A stretch of 64,000 bases of DNA, taken from positions 2,872,133 to 2,936,132 of the forward strand of contig NC_030683.2 of NCBI RefSeq assembly GCF_000004195.4. Reading direction: 5' to 3'. The notes under the pieces are model-generated. The model had not been told where the DNA came from, ran no database searches, and saw only the letters and a list, made by a program, of their open reading frames with translations. This stretch comes from Xenopus tropicalis (taxonomy: Eukaryota; Chordata; Amphibia; Anura; Pipidae). Positions 1-12,477 of this stretch are shown here, piece after piece; the stretch's first letter is position 1; each line of letters begins with the position of its first letter. The translations under genes and the position numbers were made by a program.

Positions 1-1281
1 GGGCTCCCTTCCCCTCCTGTATCGGTTACTGATTGCTTTATATGTTACTCCTTGTAGAGTGTAAGCTCTTTGGGGCAGGGCTCTCTTCCCCTCTTGTATC
101 AGTTACTGATTGCTTTATATGTTACTCCTTGTAGATTGTAAGCTCTTTTGGGCAGGGCTCTCTTCACCTCTTGTATCGGTTATTTATTGCTTTATATGTT
201 ACTCCTTGTAGATTGTAAGCTCTTTGGGGCAGGGCTCTCTTCACCTCTTGTATCGGTTATTGATTGCTTTATATGTTACTCCTTGTAGAGTGTAAGCTCT
301 TTTGGGCAGGGCTCTCTTCCCCTCTTGTATCGGTTACTGATTGCTTTATATGTTACTCCTTGTAGATTGTAAGCTCTTTGGGGCAGGGCTCTCTTCCCCT
401 CTTGTATCGGTTATTTATTGCTTTATATGTTACTCCTTGTAGATTGTAAGCTCTTTTGGGCAGGGCTCTCTTCACCTCTTGTATCGGTTATTTATTGCTT
501 TATATGTTACTCCTTGTAGATTGTAAGCTCTTTGGGGCAGGGCTCTCTTCACCTCTTGTATCGGTTATTGATTGCTTTATATGTTACTCCTTGTAGAGTG
601 TAAGCTCTTTTGGGCAGGGCTCTCTTCCCCTCTTGTATCGGTTACTGATTGCTTTATATGTTACTCCTTGTAGATTGTAAGCTCTTTTGGGCAGGGCTCT
701 CTTCACCTCTTGTATCGGTTATTTATTGCTTTATATGTTACTCCTTGTAGATTGTAAGCTCTTTGGGGCAGGGCTCTCTTCACCTCTTGTATCGGTTATT
801 GATTGCTTTATATGTTACTCCTTGTAGATTGTAAGCTCTTTTGGGCAGGGCTCTCTTCACCTCCTGTATCGGTTATTGATTGCTTTATATGTTACTCCTT
901 GTAGAGTGTAAGCTCTTTTGGGCAGGGCCCTCTTCCCCTCTTGTATCGGTTATTGATTGCTTTATATGTTACTCCTTGTAGATTGTAAGCTCTTTTGGGC
1001 AGGGCTCCCTTCCCCTCCTGTATCGGTTACTGATTGCTTTATATGTTACTCCTTGTAGAGTGTAAGCTCTTTTGGGCAGGGCTCTCTTCCCCTCTTGTAT
1101 CGGTTATTGATTGCTTTATATGTTACTCCTTGTAGAGTGTAAGCTCTTTTGGGCAGGGCTCCCTTCCCCTCCTGTATCGGTTACTGATTGCTTTATATGT
1201 TACTCCTTGTAGAGTGTAAGCTCTTTTGGGCAGGGCTCTCTTCCCCTCCTGTATCGGTTATTGATTGCTTTATATGTTACT
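1..1281 (+). repeat. 77-bp tandem array made from an L2-like LINE/SINE tail, about 16 copies
   Basis: The unit (TTGTAGATTGTAAGCTCTTT...GGGCAGGGCTCTCTTC) repeats every 77-78 bp. The array runs off the left edge of the window. The segment TAGATTGTAAGCTC...GGGCAGGG matches the 3' portion of L2-type elements, and the expected end of such an element (CAGCGCTGCGG...TTTATAAATAAATG) follows at 1310-1355 with a (TAA)n tail. It therefore looks like tandem amplification inside a retroelement tail. Confidence 0.9.
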
Positions 1282-1370
1282 CTGTATGCCCAATGTATAA
1301 AACCCACTTATTGTACAGCGCTGCGGGGTATGTTGGCACTTTATAAATAAATGTTAATAATAATAATAAT
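1282..1370 (+). mobile_element. 3' end of L2-like retroelement with (TAA)n tail
   Basis: TTGTACAGCGCTGCGGGGTA and the following TTTATAAATAAATGTTAATA match the terminal part of L2/SINE-type tails. It is contiguous with the 77-bp array, which amplifies the sequence just 5' of it. Confidence 0.65.
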
Positions 1371-1786
1371 AGTTTCCTCTTGCACTTGTGCTGGAATTCT
1401 GGGAAATAGTGCGGCATTGTGGGTAAAATGTCTGCCCTGGAAACAACAGCTCATCCCATAATATAATGTAACTCACTGTATGGAACAGAACCAAACATTT
1501 CGTCTTTGGCAATGAATATACAATGATTTATTTGTACAGTGCAAGGTTGAATCTGTGGCTGTTGTTAAACTACAATTCCCAGCAGCCTCTGGTTGCATCG
1601 CTTTCTGAGCAACAGGGATAAAGGTGGAGTAATACTGGTTACTTGGGGGGGTCAGTGAGTCACGGGGAGTGAACGGATGGTTCTGCATTCTGAACAGGTT
1701 TGTATTGGGCCTTGGGCTCAGCTTCCAGCTACATCCCAGCTCCGGCCCAGTATCTAACAGGCAGCGGCAGGGAGACGTGTGTGTGT
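1371..1786. other. Unique non-coding sequence
   Basis: No gene or repeat array is visible. It contains one ACTACAATTCCCAGCAGCC motif at 1569-1587 (ZNF143/Staf-like). Confidence 0.5.
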
Positions 1787-2076
1787 GAAGCTGCCCATAC
1801 AGGGGCCGGTATCAGCAACTCATCTGTGATTGGGCACCCCGACAGGCCTCCCCGAAACTAAAATTGGCCAGATCTCCATCGGGCAAGTTTGATTTTCCCA
1901 CCAGATTGGGGACCCCATTGGCCCTCGGTCTGACAGCGTTTATACCCACCATTGTAATTTCATAGTTTGGCCCTAGGGCCCAACATTCAAATTGGCCCGA
2001 TACCACCCACCTTAGGTGGACATATCGGGAGAAGATCCGCTCGTTTAGCCAGTGTGTATGGCCACCTTGAGGCCCA
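1787..2076 (-). mobile_element. Foldback MITE copy with terminal GTGTATGGCCACCTT
   Basis: The right end reads AGTGTGTATGGCCACCTTGA and the left end AAGCTGCCCATACAGGGGCC, a degraded inverted pair. The interior (CCCCGACAGGCC, GTTTGATTTTCCCACC, TTTGGCCCTAGGGCC) resembles a dispersed repeat common in Xenopus DNA. Related copies lie at 8036-8463 and 17390-17435. Confidence 0.6.
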
Positions 2077-2965
2077 GGTACTACTGGATTTAGCATTTCC
2101 GGCCAATCAGATTTGCTCCGTATGTGTCCCTGACCCATAATTAGGGCTAATGCTTCTCTTATTTCCCCCTAAACCAACATCCCAGGTAGCCCAACACAGC
2201 AGGGCCAAATAAGAATACAGGCCCCCCGGGCACAGGGCTCAGGGAGGAAGGTCAGATGGGTGGTGGGGGCCCCTGTGGGGAGTGTGAATGCTGCAACCCA
2301 TTGGGGGGTTCAGGGGCCCCTGAGGCCTGACCCAGCCAGGGATAGACTTGTAGTGGGACAGAACAGACCAATGATAACGGTACTTCTACCATTACTGATC
2401 CTGGATCTGGGGGAATGTTCGTGTAACAAATGCACAGGCCTAGTAACCCATAGCAACCAATCAGCAGGCAGCATTTAGTGGGGCTTCTTTTTAAGAAATA
2501 AAATCCTATTGGTTGCTACGGCTTAACAGACCTGGACCAAACTGTGCCTCTGTCATTGCACCACCCCATTCATATAGAGGAGCTTTCAAAATTTCCTAAT
2601 TAGAGCGCTAAATAACATCTCAAAAAAGTTAATCTTCCCCTTTAATTGATCTCCTGTGCCCCCGTCCCTCTCTGCCATACAGGTATTTGTGGGTTCCTTG
2701 ACACCCCATTACGTGGGGGCTTTAGTTTTGTTTCAGTAGCGAGCGAGTGGTTCCATGAGGCTGTGATATTAAAGGGCAAGTAGTGAGTCACTGTCTTAGC
2801 AAGAATTCCCACCCACTCCTATTTCTAAGAGGATTACTCTGAATGTTTGGGCTCATAAACCAGAGTTTTCGAGAGAGGTCCAGACTGAAAGGTCCGAAAC
2901 ATTGGAACGCGGACACTGCCACGTTGTTTGGATAAATAAGATATTTTTTTGGACACAGAAAAATG
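2077..2965. other. Non-coding stretch with dispersed-repeat fragments
   Basis: No supported gene. A fragment CTAGTAACCCATAGCAACCA at about 2439 recurs at about 49850. A piece around 2868-2950 (GGTCCGAAACATTGGAACGC) resembles a dispersed repeat but I cannot name it. Confidence 0.4.
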
Positions 2966-4822
2966 TACTAATCTATAGCTAGAATCTCAGCCATAAAGCA
3001 AGGCAGGACTGCTGCTTACAATGGGGGGATCAGATAGGATCTGTGCCACTGTGACAGAATGCTCTGTTATACAGATAGCTAGAATCTCAGCCATAAAGCA
3101 GGGCAGGACTGCTGCTTACAATGGGGGGATCAGATAGGATCTGTGCCACTGTGACAGAATGCTCTGTTATACAGATAGCTAGAATCTCAGCCATAAAGCA
3201 GGGCAGGACTGCTGCTTACAATGGGGGGATCAGATAGGATCTGTTGCCACTGTGACAGAATGCTCTGTTATAACAGATAGCTAGAATCTCAGCCATAAAG
3301 CAGGGCAGGACTGCTGCTTACAATGGGGGGATCAGATAGGATCTGTCACTGTGACAGAATGCTCTGTTATACAGATAGCTAGAATCTCAGCATAAAGCAG
3401 GGCAGGACTGCTGCTTACAATGGGGGGATAAGATAGGATCTGTGCACTGTGACAGAATGCTCTGTTATACAGATAGCTAGAATCTCAGCCATAAAGCAGG
3501 GCAGGACTGCTGCTTACAAGGGGGGATCAAGATAGGATCTGTGCACTGTGAACAAATGCTCTGTTATACAGATAGCTAGAAAATCTCAGCCATAAAGCAG
3601 GGCAGGACTGCTGCTTACAATGGGGGGATCAGTATAGGACGTGCCACTGTGACAGAAATGCTCTGTTATACAGATACGTAGAACTCAGCCATAAAGCAGC
3701 AGGACTGCTGCTACAAGGGGGGGGGGTGCCACGTGAAGAATGCTCTGTATACAGCAGAAATCAGAATAAAGCAGGCAGACGCTGCTTAGGTATAGATAGG
3801 ACTGTGCCACTGTGAAAGAAGCCTTTATACAGAAGCTTAGATTCAGCCTCAAAAGCAGGCAGGGACTGCTGCTTACAATGGGGGGGGCAGATAGGATCTG
3901 TGCCACTGTGACAGAAAGCTCTGTTATACAGATATAGCTAGAATCTCAGCCATAAAGCAGGCAGGACTGCTGCTTACAATGGGGGATAGATAGGGATCTG
4001 TGCCACTGTGCAGAATGCCTGTTATACAGTAGCTAGAATCTCAGCCATAAAGCAGGGCAGGACTGCTGCTTAAATGGGGGGGATAGATCGTGCACGTGAC
4101 AGAACTCGTATATCAGAACTATAATCCAGTCATAAAGCAGGCAGAGTCTTAAAGGGGGATCAGAAGGATGTGCCACTGTGACAAATGCTCTGTTAACAGA
4201 TGCTAGAACTCAGCCATAAAAGCAGGGCAGGACTGCTGCTTACAATGGGATAATAGGATCTGTCCACTGTGACAGAATGCTCTGTTATACAGATAGCTAG
4301 AACTCAGCCATAAAGCACGGGCAGGACTGCTGCTTACAATGGGGGATAGAATAGACTGTGCCACTGTGACAGAATGCTCTGTTAAGATAGCTAGAATCCC
4401 AGCCATAAAGCAGGCAGGACTGCTGCTACAATGTGGGGTGATCAGATATGGATCTGTGCCACTGTGGACGAAGCTCTGTTATAACGATAGCTAGAACTCA
4501 AGCCATAAATCAGCATACTGCTCTTACAATGGGGACAATAGATCTGTGACACTGTGACAGAATGCTCTGTATACAGATAGCTAGATCTCAGCCATAAAAG
4601 CAAGGCAGGCCTGCGCTACATGGGGGGAAGATCTGGTGCCTACGTGACAGAATGCCTGTTGATACAAATAGAAACTCCGCCATAAAAGGCATGGAGGACT
4701 GCTGCTTACAATGGGGAATAGATCGATCGTGCCCTGTGACAGAGATGCCTGTTATTACAGATAGCTAGAATCTCAGCCATAAAGCAGGGCAGGACTGCTG
4801 CTTACAATGGGGGGGGATAGGT
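2966..4822 (+). repeat. 100-bp satellite array, about 18 copies, indel-ridden interior
   Basis: The unit begins ACAGATAGCTAGAATCTCAG and contains AAAGCAGGGCAGGACTGCTG. Copies at 3071 and 3171 are exactly 100 bp apart. The first three and the last copy are nearly perfect; from about 3240 to 4740 each copy carries several single-base losses or gains. Confidence 0.92.
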
Positions 4823-5454
4823 CTGTGCCCATTGGTTAGACATGCCCATGCAAGCACAGCAGTAATTGCATCATTTCTTAGTAAATAAGTTTAGTTCCTT
4901 GCCCAATATGACAGAACGGCTTCAGGCAAAATCCTTTTCATGTTAGTGTTTGTGTGTAATTGCGGCCCAGTGGGACTGGTGTGGGGTTCCCACATCTCAA
5001 ATCCATTATTTTGATTGTGGGGGGGAATTTATATGGTAATCCAAATCTATGGGGGGGGGGCACAAAAGAAATATCTGTGTGGGCAAGTTTCTGGCTACAC
5101 CCCAAAGGTTAATGGTACCTGAGGCGGGGCTACTGCGGCTCTGTCACTCAGAATATAAGGGAAAGTAAGGCTGCGGCAGGAGTATTTGTGCGTGAATGTG
5201 GGTATTGGCCGCCAGCCAATACTACTCTTAGTGCGGTATTCCGCGGGAATATGACTGACTGTCATCTGAAACATTCAGCTTTTTATCAGGAAACCAAAGA
5301 GAAACGCAGCCGCCCGCATTCCTGTCATATTTCCCTCATTGTATATTTGTTCTGTTCCCTGGATAAGCGACCGGGCGCATCCATCAATGCATTATGTCCA
5401 CCCACCAGCCAGCTGCACCCCTGCCCGCAGCTTCCACAGTAAGGGCAAATCTAC
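4823..5454. other. Unique non-coding sequence
   Basis: No homology to a protein is recognisable. An 84-codon open frame at 5188-5442 has no domain and no splice context that I can support. Confidence 0.4.
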
Positions 5455-6985
5455 CCAACACTTTATTTTATTTACAAAATAATCTAACCAACTTCCCTAA
5501 CTTGCACGTTCGTCCCTTTCCCCTGCATGCTGGGTTCGACTCCGATACAACTCCCCAATATCCATCATTCCTCATTGCTCACTGGTTTATAGTATGTGTA
5601 ACGTCACTGTCCGTTTTCCTTCCCCTGCACTGCGGTTCGAGTCTGATACATACTCCCAAATCCATTCATGTCCTATTCCAATGGGTTATAGTTATTGTAA
5701 ATTCACTGTCTCGTCCTTCCCTTTCCATTCCTGCACTGCTGTTCTGAACCGGATACGAACCTCCAAACCTTCATACCTATTCTCATGGTTCTAGTTTGTG
5801 TAACTGTCAATGTTCTTGTCCTTTCTTCCTGCCTGCTGTTCCTGATCCTGATACAACTCCCAATACATTCATTCCTCAGTCTCACTGGTTATAGTTATTT
5901 AACTGCACGTTCGTCTTTCCCTTTCTGCACTGCTGTCTGACTCCCGATACAATCCCAATATCCTTCATCCTCATTCCACTGGTTTAAGTTAATTGTAAAC
6001 TGTCAGTCCTGTCCCTTTCCCTTCCTGCACTTTGGGCTGGTTCCTGAAAAATTCCCCTATACAAACTCCAATATCCATCATTCCATCTCACTGGTATAGT
6101 AATTTAACGCACTGGGGGTTCTGCCTTTCCTCTGCACTGCTGGCTGACTCCTGAACAACTCCCCAATACCCATTCATCCCACTCACTTGGTTAATGGTGT
6201 AACTGTCACTGGGTCTTCCTTTCCTTCCCTCACTGCTGTTCTACTCTGAATACAACTCCCAATATCCAATTCATCCTCATCTCACCGGGTTTATGTTAGT
6301 GTAACTGTCACTGTATCTGTCCCTTTCCCTTCCTGCACTGCTGTTCTGACTCCTGAACCACTCCCCAATATCTCATTCATTCCCATTCTCACTGGTTTAT
6401 AGTTATGTGTCACTGTCACTGTCTGTCCCTTTCCTGCACTGCGTCGACTCCTATACAACTCCCCCAATATCCATCATTCTCATTCCACTGGGTTTATAGT
6501 TTATTTTAATGTCACTGGTCTGTCCCGTTCCTTCCTGCACGCTTGTTCTGACCCCTGAACAACCCAATACTCATTCATCCCCATTTCCAGAGGTTCTAGT
6601 TATCTAACTGCACTGTGTCTGTCCCTTTCCCTTCCCTCACTGCTGGTTCGACTCTATACAACTCCCATAACCCATTCACCTCATTCTCACTGGTATAGTA
6701 AGTGTACTGACTGTCGTCATTCCTCCTAACCTGCGGTCACTCTGATAAACTCCCCAATATCCCTTCATTCTCATTCTCATGGGTTATAGTTAGGTAACGC
6801 ACTGTGTCTGTCCCTTCCTCTGCACTGCTGGTTCGACCTGAACAACCCAATACCCATCATATCCTCATCTCATGGGTTTAAGATGGTAACTAATCACTGG
6901 GGGTGTGTCCTTTCCCTTCTGCACTGCTGTCTGACTCCTGAACACCCCCCAATACCCATTCACCTTATTCCACTGTTTATAGTAT
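5455..6985 (+). repeat. 112-bp satellite, locus 1 of 3, indel-ridden
   Basis: Copies contain CATTCATTCCTCATTCTCAC, TTTATAGTTATGTGTAACTG, CCCTTTCCCTTCCTGCACTG and CTGACTCCTGATACAACTCC. This is the same monomer as the clean 112-bp array at 52460-52940 and, inverted, at 59757-61242. Spacing here is shortened and irregular because of many single-base deletions. Confidence 0.88.
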
Positions 6986-7439
6986 GTATAACAGGCAGTC
7001 ACCACTTCCAACCAATGACAATTTACAATAATATCATATAGAATCAATCAAAGGGGCAGGAAAAGGAAATCAAATTTCAAGTAAACTGAAACCAGTAGAG
7101 ACGGTTACATGAACAAAAGTTATTACAACCTCTCTCATATTCTATATTATATATAAAAATATTATATAATTTGGCAGCCTAAAGAAGAAGGCCACAGGTC
7201 GGAGCAGTGAAATCACTGTTCACAGCTGATGAATAAAGCTGTAGCCTGACGCAGTGAAAAAGAGACCTGGCTCTTGCTTTGTTGCAGTGAACCAAGGCCA
7301 TCTCTAGTGACTCAGGTATCTGGGCCCGGTCCCTATGCAGCGCTGCAGCTAACGGGCGATCATTGTTACGCGATGGTCAGCAGTGAAATTACAATTGAGT
7401 CATAGATCCTTTCAACCAACGGGGGCAACAAAGTTCAGC
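6986..7439. other. Non-coding AT-rich spacer
   Basis: Contains a fragment GAAATCACTGTTCACAGCTG followed by GATGAATAAAGCTGTAGCC, likely a retroelement scrap. No gene seen. Confidence 0.35.
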
Positions 7440-8020
7440 AGCCCTCTCGTAATAAAAAACAGTACCTGTACTTGATCCCAACTCAGATAATACCCCTTAT
7501 TGGGCAGAACAGCTATTTGTTATCTAAGGAAATTGATCCCTTTCTCTGTAATAATAAACAGTACTGTACTTGATCCCGACCTAGATAAATACCCCTGATG
7601 GGGCAAACACCCATTGGTTAATTAATGGTAAATGATTCCTTTCTCTGTAATAAAAAAACAGTACCTGACTTGACCCACAAGAAATAAATTACCCCTATTG
7701 GGCAGAACACCCATCGGGTTTATTTAATGGTAACAGATTCCCTTTTCTCGTAATAAAAAAACAGACCTGTACTTGCCAACTAAGATATAATACCTTATTG
7801 GGGCAAACATCCATGGGTTATTCATGTACAATGTTCCTTTTCCTGTAATAATAAAACATACTTGTACGATCCCAATAAGATATATACCTTGGGGCAGAAC
7901 AGCCTATGGGGTTATCTTCAGGTAAATGCTCCTTTTCTCTGTATAAAAAACAACTAACTGATCCCAACTAAGCAAACTACCCTTATTGGGGCAGAACAGT
8001 CCATGTTATTTAATGTTTTA
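7440..8020. repeat. Short satellite, ~110-bp unit, about 5 copies
   Basis: The unit contains AAACAGTACCTGTACTTGAT, ATACCCCTTATTGGGCAGAA and GATTCCTTTTCTCTGTAATA. Copies differ by frequent single-base indels. Confidence 0.75.
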
Positions 8021-8035
8021 TTATTTTTGTAGACT

Positions 8036-8463
8036 TAAGGTGGCCATACACGGGCCGATTCGTCGTTGTCAATGAACGATAATGCGACAAACCATCGATG
8101 CGATCCGAGTTCCCATTACAAAAGCATCACGCAAAGACGATAATTCGGGAAAGGATTTCGTCGCAATCATATCGTAAAATACGTACGATCGTCATCACGT
8201 ACGCTGAATGTCCGTTGGACTTCCGCGCTGGCAAATCGTGACATCCAAAACATCGTGAAAACATGTCACACTCAACAACAACTGGCAATTTATCGTTAAA
8301 CGACCAAAGTTTAAACCGTCCGACCTCCGATTTGGGACGATAATGTGGCTCGTAGCTTGCCGACTATTCGCGTCTACACACACCACAACGATAACTTAAC
8401 GATAGCACGATGTCGGCGAATCGTCGTTTGTAAGTAAAAAAAATCGTCCGTATGCACCTTTAA
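8036..8463 (+). mobile_element. Foldback MITE with AGGTGG...CACCTT ends
   Basis: The left end is TTAAGGTGGCCATACACGGG and the right end CGTCCGTATGCACCTTTAAG, an imperfect terminal inverted repeat. The interior is rich in short inverted CGATAA/TTATCG words. Non-autonomous; no transposase frame is visible. It belongs with the copies at 1787-2076 and 17390-17435. Confidence 0.7.
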
Positions 8464-8974
8464 GTAAGGAATCCAAATTAACGGAAAGACCCTATCTGGA
8501 ATACCTTGGTCCAGCATTCTGATAAACAGTCCTATACCTGTATCACCGGAACCCGTATGGCACGCTGTGGTTACTAGGCAGCACATCACAATACATAAAA
8601 GGGAAGTGCAAAAAGCTCCTATAATACGAGTGCACTAAGCGAGGGCCGATGTTCCCTCCCTCACCGAAGAAAGAAAGATCCGGGTGCCGCCCCCCCCCCC
8701 CCCCCGATATGATGAGAATCCCCCCCCCGTGCATTAAACCGTCTCCTATCGCAGGTAGCAGTGAGCGCGGGCACAGAGGATAAGGATAAATCGCGCATGT
8801 GCAATAAACGTACATCGATACCTGAACATTGGTTGGGAGACAAATCGAATTGGTATGGGGGGGGGGAGTTGGGGGGGTCAGTCATTGGGAATGAGAAAAG
8901 TTTCTTTATCAATAAATTCTCTATGCTCTAATCACAAACGTTCCACCATGCTCCCTAACAGCTCCCTCCCCCAT
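8464..8974. other. Non-coding stretch with poly-C and poly-G runs
   Basis: Homopolymer C runs lie near 8690-8706 and 8720-8727, and a G run near 8858. Open frames crossing these runs have no recognisable content. Confidence 0.4.
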
Positions 8975-11515
8975 GTAACGGCGATCCCCCCGCCAGTATA
9001 CTGGGCGATCCCCATTGTTACGGGCGATCCCCCCATGGTATCGGGACCCCCCGATGTTATGTGATCCCCCCCCCCATGTCTACTGGCTTGATCCCCGACC
9101 ATGCACTGCTGATCCCCCATAGGTTACTGACTGATCCCCCATGGTACGTCTGATCCCCCATTGTTACTGCTGATCCCCCCATGTATTTTACTGCTGACCC
9201 GCCATGGGTACGGATGATCCCCCCCCCATGTATTACTGGATCCCCCCCATGTTACGGCTGATGCCCCGCCATTTTTAACGTCTGAACCCCCAATGTTTAC
9301 CGGCGATCCCCCCCATAACGCCTGATCCCCCCCATGGTACTGACATATACCGCCCCAGTGTACGGCTATCCCCATGTTTTACTGGCTGAATCCCCCATGT
9401 GTACTGTCTGATCCCCACTGTTTCGGCTGATCCCCACCATGTTACTGCTGTCCCCCATGTATTACTCGGCGATCCCCCCTTACTGCTATCCCCCCAGTAT
9501 TACGGCTGACCCCCACATGTATTAACTGATATCCCCCCCATGTTTACTGGCTATCCCCCCCATGATACGCTTACCCCATGTGACTGCTGATCCACCCCAT
9601 AGGATTACGCTATCCCCCCCCATATTTACTGCTACCCCATGTGTACGGGACAGATACCCCCCCCCATCACTGGCTGATCCACCCATGTCTGACAGATACC
9701 CCCCTATGTGTACTGGCCTTATCCCCCATGTTACTTGCTGATCCCCCTGTGTTACGGCTGAATCCCCCATGGTACTGGCTGATCCCCCCCATGTATTACT
9801 GTGCATCCCCCATACTGCGATCCCCCCCATTATACTCGCTCCCCCCATTACTGCTTAATCCCCCATGTTATTACGCTGGATCCCCCAAGGTTACGCTGAC
9901 CCCCCCCCATGTATACTGGGCTATCCCCCATTTGTACGTGATCCCCCCCCCAATCGTCTACTGTGATCCCCCCATGGTTACTGGCTGATACCCCCATGTG
10001 TACTGGCTGATACCCCCCATGTGTACGGCTGATCCCCCCCATTATATGGCTGAACCCCCCCATTTTATGCGATCCCCCCCATGCTGACAGATCCCCCCCA
10101 GTTATCTGACTGAATCCCCCCATCGTTACGCTGATCCCCAGTGTTACTTCCCCCATGTGTACGCAACCCCCCAGTAACTGGCGATTCCCCCCCATGTGTA
10201 CTGGCGAATCCCCCAATGTATACTGTTGATCCCCCCCCTGTTATGGCTATCCCCCCCCCCAGTGTTACTGCTGATACCCATGTGTCGCTATCCCCCCCCA
10301 TGTATTAACTGCGTCCCCCCATTGTTACTGACAATACCGCCCCCATTGACTGGCTGATCCCCCCATGTTACTGGCTGATCCCCCAGTTTATGGGGCTGAT
10401 CCCCCCCCCATGTTACTGGCGATCCCCCCTGATAACTGCGAATCCCCCATTGTACTGGCTGATCCCCTGATACTGGCTGATCCCCATAGTTTAACTGGAT
10501 CCCCCCAGGTATTACTGCTGATCCCCATGTATTACTGCTGATCCCCCCATGTGTACTCTGATCCCCCCCATGTAATTACTGGCGATCCCCCCATGTTACG
10601 GTGATCCCCCCTGCAGTATAACGGCGATCCCCCCTGTGTTACGGCTGAACCCCTTACGGCTTATCTCCCCAGTATACTGCTGATCCCCGCCCCATGTGTA
10701 CTGCTGATCCCCCCCATGTTTACTGACAGATCCCCCCATTGGTGTTACTGACTTCCCCCCATGGGGATCCCCCATGGTACTGAAATACCCCCCCCCATTG
10801 TGTTAGTGGCTGATCCCCCCATGTGTTTACTGGCTGATTCCCCCATGTGGGTTACCTGCAAATTACCCCCCCCCATGTGTTAACTGGCTTGATCCCCACC
10901 CCCATTGTGTTACTTGACAAGATAGCCCCCCCCCATGTGTTACTGGCTGATCCCCCCCCATGTTGTTACTGGAGCTGATCCCCCCCATGTGTTACTGACT
11001 GATCCCCCCCATGGTTTACTGGGACTGATCCCCCCCAAGTGGTTACTGGCTGTCCCCCCCATGTGTTACTGACTGATCCCCCATGTGTTTAGCTGACTAG
11101 ATCCCCCCCCCATGTTGTTACTTGGCTGATACCCCCCCATGTGTTACTGGCTGATATTTTGGCCCCCCCGTGTTACTGATCCCCCCATGTGTTACTGGCG
11201 CTGATCCCCCCAAGTGTTACTGGTGATCCCCCCCATGTTGTACTGACTGATCCCCCCCATGTGTTACTGACTGAATCCCCCCAAGTGTTACTGGCCTGTC
11301 CCCCCCCCATGTGTTACTCACTGATCCTCCCATGTGTTACTGACTGATCCCCCCAAGTGTTACTGGCTGATCCCCCCCATGTTACTGATCCCCCCCATGT
11401 GTTACTGACTGATCCCCCCCATGTGTTACTGACTGATCCCCCCCCAAGTGTTACTGGCTGATCCCCCATGTTACTGATCCCCCATGTGTTACTGACCGAT
11501 CCCCCCCCAGACTAC
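8975..11515 (+). repeat. C-run minisatellite, ~23-bp unit, about 110 copies
   Basis: The consensus is TACTGGCTGATCCCCCCCAT plus GTGT. The distal end (about 10900-11510) is fairly regular, while 9000-10800 is full of single-base changes in C-run length and elsewhere. Every unit carries a run of 5-8 C, so the minus strand has over a hundred closely spaced G runs. Confidence 0.92.
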
Positions 11516-12477
11516 AGAGGAGGCTGATTGGCCGGCTCCTGTCCCCCAGGGGCAGTTTATCTCTCGGGTTGCAGGAAGGGGAAGTAGTTACACATTTTTG
11601 TACCTTTCTGACTGGCAGTGAAATAATCCAGGGTGGGGGTCAGTGACTTAAGGGCAACTGGGGGACCCTGGCCCAAGGGCAAACTGCGCTACCGTGGGCA
11701 GTTTATCTCCCGAAAATGCCTTTCCCTTTACTTTCAATAGAATCGCTGGGTGTAAACCACTTTACCCAAAGGGGCACCTCTGTAATTCCCCCCGCAGGGG
11801 GTCAGTGATACCGCAGGGGGCACAAGGGTGGGACCCCAGGTTTCTCTTTGGGAAATAACTGCCCTAGGGTAGGATCTATGGGGCAGGTGTAGGGCTGCAA
11901 GCAAATACAGGGGGTGCTCCTATTTGGATTTGGGCCGGAGGAGCTGACAGGGATGTTAGAGTTCAGGAGAAAGCACTGCATTGTGGGAAAACTAACGGTA
12001 ACAGTAATTCTGCACTTTCCACAGTGTGCGCTGGGCAATCTGCCACTTTATGAGCAATGATTTCAAATATTTGTAGCAAAAACTCAATTTTCAGCTCATA
12101 CAAACTGCCCCAAAGCACATTGGATGCTCCATTTGCCCCCCGGGGGGTTCGGGCAGTGTGTATTTACATTACAGTCCATTCAATTGAACCTCGGAGTTTC
12201 TACTTCCACTGGCACCGGCCTCAGTATTTACATGTAGACGGGCAATTGTCTGACGCTCAGTGAGACCCCCCCCACTTACCTTCTACACTGGGCCGGTTGT
12301 CCAAAAATGCACCAACCAGGAAGACAATATGTAAGAAGCCCTTGTCCCCAAGAGCTTGTTGGGGTCTCTTACTGGGGGGCTGTTGGGAGAGGGGCTTTAA
12401 CTGACTTTTATACCCCCAAGCTGCTACACCTGTAGGGTTTGTACTGAACAGCTACAACTTATAAAGCCAATGTAGGT
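11516..12477. other. Unique non-coding sequence
   Basis: No gene, repeat array or recognisable transposon is visible. Short open frames here show no domain. Confidence 0.4.

Noticed and set aside
1..1281. Possible CRISPR-like array of regular repeats
   Set aside because: Units are contiguous without unique spacers, there are no cas genes, and the DNA is vertebrate. The same applies to every other array here.
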